Source: SAR86 cluster bacterium (GTDB lineage: Bacteria; Pseudomonadota; Gammaproteobacteria; Pseudomonadales; Pseudohongiellaceae). From it: DNA of 50,431 nt. Location of the stretch: contig NVVJ01000004.1 of the NCBI GenBank assembly GCA_002402175.1, positions 48,673-99,103 of the forward strand. Reading direction: 5' to 3'. The translations under genes and the position numbers were made by a program. The notes beneath the pieces were generated by a model. The model saw only the letters and a list, made by a program, of their open reading frames with translations. It searched no databases and was not told the DNA's origin. Below are positions 1-8,931 of this stretch, one piece after another (within the stretch, counting starts at the first letter, position 1; each line of letters opens with the position of its first letter).

Positions 1-1
1 G

Positions 2-946
2 GGTGCGCCCGCTACCCTTGCAACTTTCGGACTAATGGGAGTACTAATAGGACTGGGAAGTAGTAAACAGTTGCTTATTGTTCAGCTATTTCTCAATGGG
101 TTGAATATCACACTGGATATATGGTTCGCCGGTATATTAAATTGGGGCGCACAAGGCATTGCACTTGGAACCGTCATAGCGGAATGGTCTACAGTATTTC
201 TCGCGGCATGGATTATCTACCGGGAATTAAATTCAAGAAAACCTGCAGATCAGAAATTTTGGCCTCGTTCTGCAATCTTCAATAAAGGGGCAATGCTCAA
301 AATGGCATCGGCGAATGCCGACATTATGATCCGTACTCTGTTGCTGATTTTTTCTTTTGGCTTTTTTATCAACCAAAGTGCCAGGTTTGGTGATGTTGTG
401 CTGGCAGCAAATCATATTCTCATGCAGCTGATTTCTTTTGCGGCTTTTTTCCTCGATGGTTATGCATTTGTAGTTGAGTCGCTTGTTGGTATGTCGATAG
501 GAGCAAAACGTCGTGATGTATTTGATAGCTCGGTTAAACGATCTACAGTTCTGGCTTTTGCTACTGCGATTTTGTTAGCAGGTGGCGTCTGGGTATTTGG
601 CGATTTCATCATATCCGTATTAACTGACCTTGAAGAAGTAAGAACCGCAGCAAGTAGCATGCTGTCTCTTGCCGCCGTATATATCTTCTTTTCTTTTGCG
701 GCTTTTCAGCTTGATGGAATATTCATTGGTGCATCTTTTACTAAGCAAATGCGTAATGCGGCTTTTATATCGCTTGCCGTTTATTTTCTAGCATGGTGGT
801 TGTTGATCGACCGATATGGAGTAGCAGGGCTTTGGTGGGCAATGATTATTTATGTAGCCGCAAGAGCTGACGCACTATTGATGTTCTATCCGAGGCTGAG
901 AAAATCAATAGAACATGATAGTTCAACGCAAGATACATTACTGTAG
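2..946 (+). CDS. MATE-family multidrug/toxin efflux transporter, C-terminal part (5' truncated by window edge)
   Basis: Inner-membrane antiporter of the MATE family (DinF-like branch), expected to export small toxic compounds using a Na+ or H+ gradient. The frame is open from base 2, so the gene starts outside the window; the ATG at 35 is internal. What is visible is about 315 residues with repeated hydrophobic helices and loop signatures of the family, such as NWGAQGIALGTVIAEW near the start and GVAGLWWAM near the end. It ends with a short polar tail. Its stop codon overlaps by 9 bases the 3' end of the convergent DUF3301 gene. Family assignment is by recognition of the helix pattern and these loops; the substrate is unknown. 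Confidence 0.85.
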   Translation, partial: GAPATLATFGLMGVLIGLGSSKQLLIVQLFLNGLNITLDIWFAGILNWGAQGIALGTVIAEWSTVFLAAWIIYRELNSRKPADQKFWPRSAIFNKGAMLKMASANADIMIRTLLLIFSFGFFINQSARFGDVVLAANHILMQLISFAAFFLDGYAFVVESLVGMSIGAKRRDVFDSSVKRSTVLAFATAILLAGGVWVFGDFIISVLTDLEEVRTAASSMLSLAAVYIFFSFAAFQLDGIFIGASFTKQMRNAAFISLAVYFLAWWLLIDRYGVAGLWWAMIIYVAARADALLMFYPRLRKSIEHDSSTQDTLL

Positions 947-1273
947 GGTATTTTCATCATCTGGAATTATGTAAGCATCAAGTTCCAGTTTTTCCAGATG
1001 CTTACCCAGCAACTCAATACGTCCTTGATACCTAGCTTGCCCGGTTGAGGTAAATTCAAAGCTGTAACGTCGTCTGAGTATTAACGAACCCTGATCATTT
1101 CTTGCTGGCCATACACCGCGCAAAACCATAATTTGGTCCAGCAGTTGCAGATTTTGTGCTTTGCAATATCGATGAACATGCGCAAGTGCCAGGTGCTTGA
1201 TTTGATCGCTTTGCCACCAAAAGCTAACCAAAGCAACAGCAACAGTGCTCCAAAATATTAATGAGAGAGACAC
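938..1273 (-). CDS. DUF3301 domain-containing protein
   Basis: A 111-residue protein with one N-terminal hydrophobic segment (about residues 3-18) followed by a basic stretch and a small soluble domain. The run CKAQNLQLLDQIMVLRGVWP and the later RRRYSFEFTSTGQ match the conserved core of DUF3301, a family of unknown function common in Gammaproteobacteria and probably anchored to the inner membrane. Length agrees with the family. Its last codons overlap the end of the convergent MATE gene. No function can be assigned. Confidence 0.75.
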   Translation of the reverse strand: MSLSLIFWSTVAVALVSFWWQSDQIKHLALAHVHRYCKAQNLQLLDQIMVLRGVWPARNDQGSLILRRRYSFEFTSTGQARYQGRIELLGKHLEKLELDAYIIPDDENTLQ

Positions 1274-1395
1274 AAAAAATTCCTGTCTAATTTGCTGGCG
1301 AGCTTAGTGAGAACCAACGACATGTTTAGATTTCGCCTTCGTGTATGTGCGTCTATATCAACAAAAGCGCGGAGAAGTTAATCTATCGAACGCTG

Positions 1396-2484
1396 CTACT
1401 TTGTGGTTTTTGCGTGTTCGAGATAGCGCTCAATATGCGGAGCAATAATTTCCAGAGCGGTTTTGTCATTGGGCGGTAATTCGGCATCGCTTTTCTGCAA
1501 GGGCTTAACTCGGTCGCCCCAGCGAATTAATCCAGCTCCCCAAGTAAGGCCGGCACCAAATGAAGCCGTCAGAATATAGTCGCCAGGTTTAACACGGCCC
1601 TCATCAACCGCCTCAGCTAAAGCGACAGGAATCGTTCCGGCAGAGGTGTTGCCGTATTTATGTACGTTCACAAAAACTTTTTCCTGCGGTACTCCTACTC
1701 GCTTTGCTAGTGAGTCGAGAATACGTTTATTAGCTTGATGAGGCACGACCAGATCAATATCGTCCACAGTAAGCCCTGCTTGCTCCAATACATTGGCGCA
1801 GGCAAGAGACATGCTTTTTACTGCGCGTTTAAATACTTCCTGGCCATCAAAATTCCAGTCTACATAACGGAAATCATCGCTCAGGCGACTATAAGCCGAG
1901 CCCAGGTTGGTTATTTGAATGGCATACTTCGCGTCGGCTTCACATCCTATTTTTGAAGCCAACAACCCAACTTCCTGATCACTGCCTTCGATTACTACTG
2001 CGCCACAAGCATCGCCAAATAGCACTGCAACATCTCTTTTGGCCCAATTCATATAATGAGAGATAAACTCGCCACCTATCACCAGTACGTTTTTGTGAGC
2101 GCCAGTGCGGATCAGACTAGTGCCAATGTGTAAGCCGTACAGGAAACCCGTGCAGGCAGAATTAATGTCGATTGAAGCCGCATTCACCGCGCCAATAGCA
2201 TCCTGAATTATTGAAGCAGTGTTTGGGCAGAGGCTGTCGTTGGTGAGACTGCCTAACAGAATCAAATCAACGTCGGCAGGAGCGAGATCAGCCGCCGCCA
2301 ATGCTCGCCTGGCAGCAACAATTGCCATGTCAGAAAAATTACAATGGCATATACGTCGCTCTTTTATGCCAGTACGGGAGAATATCCACTCATCCGAGGT
2401 ATCCATGAACGTAGCAAGGTCATCATTGCTGAGTACCGCTGGTGGCACACATTTTCCCCAGCCGGTAATTTCTGCATACTGCAT
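1396..2484 (-). CDS. fabH: Beta-ketoacyl-ACP synthase III family protein (FabH-like)
   Basis: Condensing enzyme of the thiolase fold. True FabH joins acetyl-CoA to malonyl-ACP to start fatty acid synthesis in the cytoplasm. The catalytic triad is intact: Cys111 in NSACTGF, His249 in VPHQANKR and Asn279 in YGNTSAG. At 362 residues it is longer than typical FabH (about 315-330), with extra sequence mid-protein and a roughly 30-residue C-terminal tail after the usual GAGLTWG motif. It stands alone rather than beside plsX and fabD, so it may be a secondary paralogue working on other acyl starters. It is divergent from the DUF547 gene across a 261-bp gap. Confidence 0.85.
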   Translation of the reverse strand: MQYAEITGWGKCVPPAVLSNDDLATFMDTSDEWIFSRTGIKERRICHCNFSDMAIVAARRALAAADLAPADVDLILLGSLTNDSLCPNTASIIQDAIGAVNAASIDINSACTGFLYGLHIGTSLIRTGAHKNVLVIGGEFISHYMNWAKRDVAVLFGDACGAVVIEGSDQEVGLLASKIGCEADAKYAIQITNLGSAYSRLSDDFRYVDWNFDGQEVFKRAVKSMSLACANVLEQAGLTVDDIDLVVPHQANKRILDSLAKRVGVPQEKVFVNVHKYGNTSAGTIPVALAEAVDEGRVKPGDYILTASFGAGLTWGAGLIRWGDRVKPLQKSDAELPPNDKTALEIIAPHIERYLEHAKTTK

Positions 2485-2745
2485 TCAATCTCTCCAGTTT
2501 ATCGAGAACCAAGAAATCCACATTGATGACACAAGTGGATATGAAACTCGTTGTGATCCTTTCTTGTTATATTGACCGTATAAAATTATTCTTTACCTGA
2601 ACGGGTAGCTCGCAATATTAATCTCTAAGTCAGGTATGATAATTCTCACAGAGCATACTTCATTTTTCTAGAGCGGGATAGCCTGAACTCCAGTACAGGC
2701 GCAGGTTTCGGGAATTTACCCAAGGAACGAGGAAAGCATCACACT

Positions 2746-3546
2746 ATGGGAAAGCAAACAGGAATTTTATTAGTATTTCTAGTCCTTTTTTACCCGGTGA
2801 CGGCGTTGGCGAACTTTGATCATAGCCAATGGGGACGTTTGCTTGATAAGCATCTGGTAGAAATTAACGGTGGTAGGGAAACACAGCTAAGTTATGACGG
2901 CATGCTGGCAGATCGCGATATTCTCCATGCTTACCTGGCTGGAATAGCAGAGGTGGATCGTGAAGCTTTTGACAACTGGGAACTATCAGATCAACTCGCC
3001 TTTCTTATTAATGTCTACAATGCCTGGACAGTGGAATTAGTCTTAACTGAATATCCCGATATTGATTCTATAAAAGACATAGGGTTTTTATTTAGTTCGC
3101 CCTGGCGCCAAAGAATTGTATTTTTATTTGGCGAGAGAGTATCGCTAGATGATATTGAACATGGAATGATTCGTGGGTGGAATCGATACAAAGAACCAAG
3201 AATTCATTTTGCTGTGAACTGCGCTGCTGTAGGTTGCCCGCCTCTTCGTGGCGAAGCGTATGTAGGTGATAAGCTGGAACAACAACTTGAAGATAATACT
3301 CGCCTGTTTCTAATGGACAGAACGCGTAATTATTTCTCATCGGGTCGTCTGTATATTTCCAGTATATTCAAATGGTATGAGGAAGATTTTGAAAAAGGCT
3401 GGATGGGTGTTAATTCTGTGGCAGAATTTTTACTCCCTTATGCGGATGTTCTTGAACTCGACAACGAAACTAAATCGTCACTAGATAAGGGGCAATTGCG
3501 AATTCGGTATTTAAAGTATGATTGGAATCTTAACAGGGTGCCCTGA
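2746..3546 (+). CDS. DUF547 domain-containing exported protein
   Basis: A 266-residue protein with a clear signal peptide (about residues 1-22, ending in ALA). The mature part carries the DUF547 core: a segment around LSDQLAFLINVYNAWTVEL and the hallmark FAVNCAAVGCPPLR, whose paired Cys residues are conserved in the family. DUF547 proteins are periplasmic or secreted and of unknown biochemical role. The ATG is preceded by a GAGGAAAG purine stretch. The gene is monocistronic and is followed 29 bases later by the tRNA-Sec gene on the same strand; no terminator was recognised between them. Confidence 0.85.
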   Translation: MGKQTGILLVFLVLFYPVTALANFDHSQWGRLLDKHLVEINGGRETQLSYDGMLADRDILHAYLAGIAEVDREAFDNWELSDQLAFLINVYNAWTVELVLTEYPDIDSIKDIGFLFSSPWRQRIVFLFGERVSLDDIEHGMIRGWNRYKEPRIHFAVNCAAVGCPPLRGEAYVGDKLEQQLEDNTRLFLMDRTRNYFSSGRLYISSIFKWYEEDFEKGWMGVNSVAEFLLPYADVLELDNETKSSLDKGQLRIRYLKYDWNLNRVP

Positions 3547-3575
3547 AATACACTGGCTGTGCTAGACTCGTCGGC

Positions 3576-3671
3576 GGAAGAGCATCATCCCCGGTGGGGT
3601 GCCCGGACTTCAAACCCGGTGAAATCTGTTAATGACAGGCTTGGTGGGTTCGACTCCTGCCTCTTCCGCCA
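3576..3671 (+). tRNA. selC: tRNA-Sec, anticodon TCA (selC)
   Basis: Selenocysteine tRNA that decodes UGA in selenoprotein mRNAs with SelB. The sequence aligns along its whole length with known selC genes: it starts GGAAGAG, has the loop CTTCAAA with anticodon TCA at 3610-3612, an extended variable arm with a CTGT/ACAG stem, the T loop TTCGACT, and ends CTCTTCC-G with an encoded CCA. Odd points: the 3' strand from T stem to acceptor is 12 bases (CCTGC plus CTCTTCC), one fewer than the 8+5 arrangement of E. coli; the base pair below the anticodon loop would be A-C; and two outer D-stem pairs do not form in the E. coli register. No selA, selB, selD or selenoprotein is seen in the window. Confidence 0.9.
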
Positions 3672-3736
3672 ATAAAACTCTGCCTCTGGGTTATACAACT
3701 CATGTTCTCTAAATAGTTATAATAGCCGCTTTCTTA

Positions 3737-3844
3737 CTACAGATTCGCCATATACCACCACAGCAAAAGCAGTATAGGAGCCAGAGTTAGTACCATAATT
3801 ACTGTAATGGCTATCATTTTGTTAGCCCAGATTTTTTCCATCAT
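3737..3844 (-). CDS. Putative 35-residue single-span membrane protein
   Basis: A short ORF starting with a double ATG. After the polar stretch MMEKIWANK comes one strongly hydrophobic helix rich in Ile, Val and Leu (about residues 10-30), ending in WWYMANL and a TAG stop. It lies 54 bases downstream of the glutaredoxin gene on the same strand, so it could be the last gene of a dbpA-glutaredoxin transcript. There is no convincing Shine-Dalgarno sequence. No family is recognised; the case rests on the coherent membrane-helix composition and the position. Confidence 0.4.
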   Translation of the reverse strand: MMEKIWANKMIAITVIMVLTLAPILLLLWWYMANL

Positions 3845-3898
3845 GATGCTTGTTCACCGAATATATTTTTGACGAAAACTTATCAGATTATTTTTAAA

Positions 3899-4153
3899 TT
3901 ACTGTTCGAGTAATGCCGAGAATTCACCGTTTACAGTGGCTGCTAATAACTCCTGATAACCGCCAACGGAATGCTCTCCAATAAAAATTTGCGGCACTGT
4001 ACGTTGCCCTGATTTTTGCATGACCTCAATCATTAGTTCTGAATTTCCCTGCATATTGATCTCTTCGAACTTATAACCTTTGCTGCTAAGCAAATTTTTA
4101 GCGGCGGTGCAGTATGCGCAATAGGTAGATGTATAGATTTTGATATCTGGCAT
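3899..4153 (-). CDS. grxC: Glutaredoxin (GrxC type, dithiol)
   Basis: Small cytoplasmic thiol-disulfide oxidoreductase that reduces protein disulfides or glutathione mixed disulfides using glutathione. The 84-residue length is typical of bacterial Grx3. The active site is CAYC (Cys12, Cys15), the cis-proline element is TVPQIFI, and a GGYQEL glutathione-binding loop follows. It lies 37 bases downstream of dbpA in the same direction, suggesting co-transcription. The usual gammaproteobacterial neighbour secB is absent here, so the exact orthology (grxC or a paralogue) is less sure than the family. Confidence 0.9.
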   Translation of the reverse strand: MPDIKIYTSTYCAYCTAAKNLLSSKGYKFEEINMQGNSELMIEVMQKSGQRTVPQIFIGEHSVGGYQELLAATVNGEFSALLEQ

Positions 4154-4190
4154 TTCTGTTACTCATTGTTAATGTCGATATAGAGATTCT

Positions 4191-5573
4191 CTAACGCAGA
4201 CGTCTGGCTCTGAATTTTCGACCTTTAATTTTTCCGTCGGAAAGAATGTTTAATGCCTGCGTTGCTACTTTCTGTTCTACGGCAATATAAGAAATTTTAT
4301 CGAATATATTTATCTTGCCAATTTGATCCCCGTACAATTCAGTGTTTGCGGTCAGGGCGCCTAGTAAGTCTCCAGCTCGCACTTTGTCTTTACGACCGCC
4401 GTTAACAAACAGAGTCACCATTGGGGGATAAAGTTTGAAATTTTCACGAGTTTGAAGCGAGCTTGTTTCTTTAATAATAGCCCTGGAATCCTGATAATCC
4501 TCAATTGCTTCTAGTCGCTGCCTTTCAGACGCAGTGAACAAGCTTATAGCTAATCCTTCGCTGCCGGCTCGCCCGGTGCGACCGATTCGATGTATGTGAA
4601 CTTGCGGATCGCGAGTTAGCTCAAAGTTTACTACCGCGGCTAGTTCCTTTATATCAAGGCCTCGGGCTGCTACATCAGTAGCTATTAAAATTGAGCTGCT
4701 TTTGTTGGAAAACTGGACCAGAACCTGATCACGCGCAAACTGCTCAAGATCGCCATGCAAGGCGAGAGCATGGAAGTCCTGTTGGCGTAATTCATCAGCT
4801 AGTTCCTGACACTGCTGTTTAGTATTGCAAAATACCAGAGTCGACTCTGGAGCATAATGCTCTAAAAGAGAGATGAAGGTTTGTGTTCTTTGGCCTTTTT
4901 CTATTTCATAGAAAACTTGCTCGATCTGAGCGCTATGATGCGAGGATTCGACGCGTATATCGGCTGGATTATTCTGTACGGCGTTACTTATTTTTTTTAT
5001 ACCATCGGGGTATGTTGCAGAAAAAAGCAGTGTTTGCCGTTGCTTTGGCATCATTTCGATGATTGCCATAATCTCTTCACTAAATCCCATGTCCAGCATT
5101 CGATCGGCCTCATCCAGAACCAGTGTCTGCAAATGATCGAGCTTTAAGGTGCCCTTAGTCAGGTGCTTCTGGATTCTACCTGGTGTGCCAACCACTATAT
5201 GAGGATCACGCTTAAGGGATGCCAGCTGTGGACCCATTGGTTTGCCACCACAAAGAGTGAGTACCCTGGTATTGGCGATTGTTCTTGCCAGGCGCCTGAT
5301 TTCAGCGCTTACCTGATCCGCGAGCTCGCGAGTAGGGCACAGCACCAATGCCTGAGTCTGGTAGCTCAGGACTTCTAACTTATTAAGTAAGCCAATCGCG
5401 AAGGCGGCGGTTTTGCCACTGCCAGTTTTTGCCTGTGCAATTAAATCCTTACCGGCAAGTAAAACTGGGAGGCTCTGTGCCTGAATAGGTGTCATTACCT
5501 GATACCCCAGAGAGTCAATACTGGACAGTAATTCAGGTTTGATAGTTAATGATGAGAAAGCGGTGTCGCTCAC
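4191..5573 (-). CDS. dbpA: ATP-dependent RNA helicase DbpA
   Basis: DEAD-box helicase that acts in assembly of the large ribosomal subunit, targeted to 23S rRNA hairpin 92. At 460 residues the length is standard. Motifs in order: the Q-motif region (TPIQAQSLP), Walker A AKTGSGKT (48-55), PTREL, TPGR, DEAD (153-156), SAT, ARGLD and HRIGRTGRAG. The C-terminal RNA-recognition domain specific to DbpA begins near VTLFVNGGRKDKVRAGDLLG, which separates it from RhlB, RhlE and SrmB. It starts a leftward unit with the glutaredoxin gene. Confidence 0.95.
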   Translation of the reverse strand: MSDTAFSSLTIKPELLSSIDSLGYQVMTPIQAQSLPVLLAGKDLIAQAKTGSGKTAAFAIGLLNKLEVLSYQTQALVLCPTRELADQVSAEIRRLARTIANTRVLTLCGGKPMGPQLASLKRDPHIVVGTPGRIQKHLTKGTLKLDHLQTLVLDEADRMLDMGFSEEIMAIIEMMPKQRQTLLFSATYPDGIKKISNAVQNNPADIRVESSHHSAQIEQVFYEIEKGQRTQTFISLLEHYAPESTLVFCNTKQQCQELADELRQQDFHALALHGDLEQFARDQVLVQFSNKSSSILIATDVAARGLDIKELAAVVNFELTRDPQVHIHRIGRTGRAGSEGLAISLFTASERQRLEAIEDYQDSRAIIKETSSLQTRENFKLYPPMVTLFVNGGRKDKVRAGDLLGALTANTELYGDQIGKINIFDKISYIAVEQKVATQALNILSDGKIKGRKFRARRLR

Positions 5574-5703
5574 AATTTTTTGATCCAGATAGCAGGGGGA
5601 CGCATGATAGCAGATTAATCAATGAGAGTTAGCTGCTGTTCTGATTGGCTGTCTGTGCATTGTGCTTGCTGTTGCACTAAGCTTAAGCCTATCGCGCATA
5701 AAA

Positions 5704-5729
5704 AAAGAGACGCATTTCTGCGTCTCTTT
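5704..5729 (-). terminator. Rho-independent terminator of the TonB-dependent receptor gene
   Basis: Perfect 11-bp stem (AAAGAGACGCA pairing with TGCGTCTCTTT) around a 4-base loop. Read leftward it runs into seven T residues, so it ends transcripts coming from the receptor gene at 5803-8583 and insulates dbpA. Confidence 0.85.
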
Positions 5730-5757
5730 CTTGATACTTCATTAAACTTTTTGATCT

Positions 5758-5785
5758 GAGCCTAAACATCTAAATGTTTGGGCTC
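5758..5785 (-). other. Second hairpin at the 3' end of the TonB-dependent receptor transcript
   Basis: Arms GAGCCTAAACAT and ATGTTTGGGCTC differ from perfect complementarity at one position and enclose a 4-base loop. It lies 17 bases after the receptor stop codon and 28 bases before the main terminator. It has no T tract of its own, so it may protect the mRNA 3' end or assist termination. Confidence 0.5.
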
Positions 5786-5802
5786 AGGGTTCAAAATCAG
5801 TT

Positions 5803-8583
5803 CTAGAAGTCGACTCTAACACGAGCGTAGTAGAACGCGCCTTCTATGCCCCATGGAGTACCACCGGCATAGGTGTTACCCGAACCAATAGTGCCATCCA
5901 GGTTGTCGATATCTATATTACCGTCTTCGTCGAATACATTCTGTGCACCGACGATGAAAGTATAGTTGTCGTTCCATGTGTACGCAGCTTCAATATCAAA
6001 GATGTTTTCGCCGTCGTAGCAGTTGTCACGATATAGGCCAGAGCTACAATCAAGACTGTAGTTTGTACCATTCGCGCCACGTGCAGTTGGATCACCACTC
6101 CAGTCCGCGTCTACCCAGTCATCGTAAGTACGAAGACGAGCGAGGAAGCGGAAGTCGCCAAGAAAGTGGTTGTAGGTGAATACGCCCCGGTTATGCGGGT
6201 TGAATTCTTCCAGATCTACCACTCGGTTACGACTTACTTCGGAGCCAGCATTATCAACTTCAGTTTCTGTCCAGTTCCAGGCAGCAATTAAAGTGCCGTT
6301 GCCCATGTCGCCCCAATCGAGGTCCCAAGTACCAACTATATCAAGACCAGTTGTAGTGGTTTCGAAATCGTTAGTATAGAAAGAAACGGAGCTAAGGTCA
6401 GCCGCACCCGGTACACCTAGTTCCTGTAGACATAGAGCCAGGTTGCCGGCGGGGTTAGCCGCTGCGGCTGGGCAATTTTGTCCAGCTGGAACCGGCAAGC
6501 CGGCGATATCAATAGTACCAGTCTGGGATATACGATTTTCCAGTTCTACCTGGTAGTAATCCACAGTGACATTAATATCAGGAGTTACATCCCACACCAT
6601 ACCTATTGAGAAGTTAGTTGCATCTTCAGGCTTCAACGCCTCAGCACCCAAAAATTGAGCGATTGGGTTAGTAGGAGGAATCTGACCACGTTGCTGCAAC
6701 TCACCATCTACAGTAATAGTAGACAGCTTGGTTACGTTTTCCTGACCAGGAGTCGGAGCGCGGAAGCCGGTGCTATAGGACGCACGAACTGTCAATGTAT
6801 CAGTAAGACGATAACGTCCTGATACCTTGTAGTTAGTCGTGGTACCAAAGCTTTCGAAGTCTTCGAATCGAGCCGCGATTGCACCAGTGAAAGCATCTGT
6901 AATATCTGCTTCCAGTTCGGTGTAAACCGCTACATTAGAACGACCCCATAAACCTGCTTGTGAAGGGCTGAAACCCGCAAAACCGTGAGCACCGATGCTC
7001 AGATTAGGTAGTTTAGTCACGCCATCGCTATAGGTGTTACTGCCATCAACATTCTGGAAGGCATATTGACCAGCTTTCCAGCCTGCTTCTTCACCGACAA
7101 TAGTTTCGAAACGTTCGTCACGATACTCGCCACCGAAGGCAATGCTCAAGTCAGAGGCAAAACCACTCACTGGCATTGTGTACACAAGGTCAGCATTGAT
7201 GTTGGTTTCGGACTGAACATTAGAGCCGATGCTGAAATCTCTCTGAAGGGCACCATTAACGATACCGTTGGGCCCATTGGATGGGTTCCAGGTATTGTTA
7301 AGGAAGAAAGACACCTTGTTGCGGCCATAACTGGCACTGAAGTCATAAGTCAGGTTCGGGTTAAATTCACCACGAACACCGCCGACAAAACTGACATCCT
7401 GTAACTTTCCACCGAACTGAGGTGTATAGCCACCAGGAACAATTTGATTCATGACCCAGCAGTTTGCAGGCAATGAGTTTAGTGCGGCAAAATCAGTCGC
7501 CACTGCAGCTGAATCTAGTAATACACCGTTGCTACCTGAGCCTGGGCTAGGCAATGCCGGACAATTAGACGTTATGCCTGTTTGGCCTGCTGCGATATTA
7601 GTGTCTACAATTGCACGTACGCCATCATTGGTGTAAGTGCCACTACGATTGTTAGGGTTGCGATAGAAGAAACCACCTTCGGTTTCACGTTTACCGTAGT
7701 TACCGAACGCGTAGATTTCCTGAGTGTCTGATAATTCGATGCCGGAATTGAAGAACACATTCCAGTTATCTTTGTATTCAGGGCCACCCCAAACTTGGGC
7801 ATAAGGCTGGCGCACAGCACCTTGCTGTGCTGTATTACCACTGGCAATTAACGTTGCTGCATCGGTACGTTGAGTGGAGCGGCTTGTAGCATCCTGCTGA
7901 CTCCACGAACCAGTGATGTTAATAAAACCGTTATCACCTAGAGGTAAGCCGATGTTACCCATGTATTGAACCAGGTCACCGTCGCCTTCGCCAAATTGGC
8001 CAGTACGTGCTTCCAGGGTCATGCCATCTCGGTCATCTTTAAGGACGAAGTTGATTACACCAGCGATTGCGTCTGAACCGTATTGAGCGGCAGCACCGTC
8101 GCGTAGTATTTCAGTTTGTTTAAAGGCTAGGGCAGGGATGGCTGAAATATCAGCGCCCTGAGAACCTGCAGCAAGTGAACCACCAAGTTCAGCGATAACG
8201 CCTGAACGGTGACGACGCTTGCCGTTTACCAGAATAAGAATGTTATCGGGTGGCAGGCCACGAAGAGTCGCGGGTCTTACCAGAGTGGCCGCGTCTGAAA
8301 TTGAGTTCCGGCTTACGTTGTAAGACGGTACTGCAGTTTTCAACATTTCGTTGAGATCCGCGAAACCCATATTGTTAAATTCATCACCACTGATTACGTC
8401 TACTGGAACCGACGAATCTGATGCACTGCGCTGTGGGCGTCGTGAACCAATGGTAATAATTTCTTCGACTATTGTATCCCCTTGTTGTGCAAACACCATG
8501 GGCGTATAAGCCGCCGGTGCTAACAATCCAAGAGCTATGGCAGCAGGAAGAATCCTTCTAGCCAACTTTGGTCGTTGTGTCAT
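5803..8583 (-). CDS. TonB-dependent outer-membrane receptor
   Basis: Outer-membrane beta-barrel that imports a scarce ligand using energy from TonB-ExbBD. At 926 residues it has a signal peptide (about 1-32), a TonB-box-like VEEIITIGSRR near residues 38-49, and a plug domain with the conserved LRGLPPDNILILVNGKRR and ILRDGAAAQYGSDAIAGVIN. A 22-strand barrel follows, ending in the aromatic FYYARVRVDF. The pattern fits the large class seen in marine bacteria for organic matter or peptides rather than a classic siderophore receptor, but the ligand cannot be read from sequence. A strong ribosome-binding site (AAAGGGGAAAG) precedes the ATG. It is monocistronic. Confidence 0.93.
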   Translation of the reverse strand: MTQRPKLARRILPAAIALGLLAPAAYTPMVFAQQGDTIVEEIITIGSRRPQRSASDSSVPVDVISGDEFNNMGFADLNEMLKTAVPSYNVSRNSISDAATLVRPATLRGLPPDNILILVNGKRRHRSGVIAELGGSLAAGSQGADISAIPALAFKQTEILRDGAAAQYGSDAIAGVINFVLKDDRDGMTLEARTGQFGEGDGDLVQYMGNIGLPLGDNGFINITGSWSQQDATSRSTQRTDAATLIASGNTAQQGAVRQPYAQVWGGPEYKDNWNVFFNSGIELSDTQEIYAFGNYGKRETEGGFFYRNPNNRSGTYTNDGVRAIVDTNIAAGQTGITSNCPALPSPGSGSNGVLLDSAAVATDFAALNSLPANCWVMNQIVPGGYTPQFGGKLQDVSFVGGVRGEFNPNLTYDFSASYGRNKVSFFLNNTWNPSNGPNGIVNGALQRDFSIGSNVQSETNINADLVYTMPVSGFASDLSIAFGGEYRDERFETIVGEEAGWKAGQYAFQNVDGSNTYSDGVTKLPNLSIGAHGFAGFSPSQAGLWGRSNVAVYTELEADITDAFTGAIAARFEDFESFGTTTNYKVSGRYRLTDTLTVRASYSTGFRAPTPGQENVTKLSTITVDGELQQRGQIPPTNPIAQFLGAEALKPEDATNFSIGMVWDVTPDINVTVDYYQVELENRISQTGTIDIAGLPVPAGQNCPAAAANPAGNLALCLQELGVPGAADLSSVSFYTNDFETTTTGLDIVGTWDLDWGDMGNGTLIAAWNWTETEVDNAGSEVSRNRVVDLEEFNPHNRGVFTYNHFLGDFRFLARLRTYDDWVDADWSGDPTARGANGTNYSLDCSSGLYRDNCYDGENIFDIEAAYTWNDNYTFIVGAQNVFDEDGNIDIDNLDGTIGSGNTYAGGTPWGIEGAFYYARVRVDF

Positions 8584-8931
8584 TTACTTTCCCCTTTAAA
8601 GAAGTAAAACTATTTTTGTTCTCTCGAACAGGCCTTGAAGTAACATAGCGGTACTACACTGACCGAATATCTAGCTTTCGCTAGAATATACGGGCTCGCG
8701 CTAGTAACTGCGTACTGGAAGAATATGATTGTCGGGGGGAAAAGTCCAACGTTCTAGACCCTTTGTACAGCAATAAAACGCCTAAATTTGATTAGTTGGG
8801 GATTATTTGTGGATTTTGACGAAAGTGCCCAATATTAGGGCGGTACAACGACTGTTTGGCTATTCACAGGGAAGCTAGACAGATGCCATTGTCACCATAA
8901 GTCTGGTACTAAATACTGGACGAGCCAGGCC
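8584..8931. other. 348-bp intergenic region upstream of the TonB-dependent receptor
   Basis: No gene is seen here. It must hold the receptor promoter, since the P1 peptidase gene on the left also reads leftward and ends at 8932. The only structure noticed is a small hairpin at 8667-8689 (CTAGC, loop TTTC, GCTAG, with A/T-rich flanks). No terminator with a clear T tract was found for the region. Confidence 0.4.

Noticed and set aside
7066..7404. Open frame of 112 residues antisense to the TonB-dependent receptor
   Set aside because: Shadow of the receptor coding sequence; no domain, signal or ribosome-binding site.
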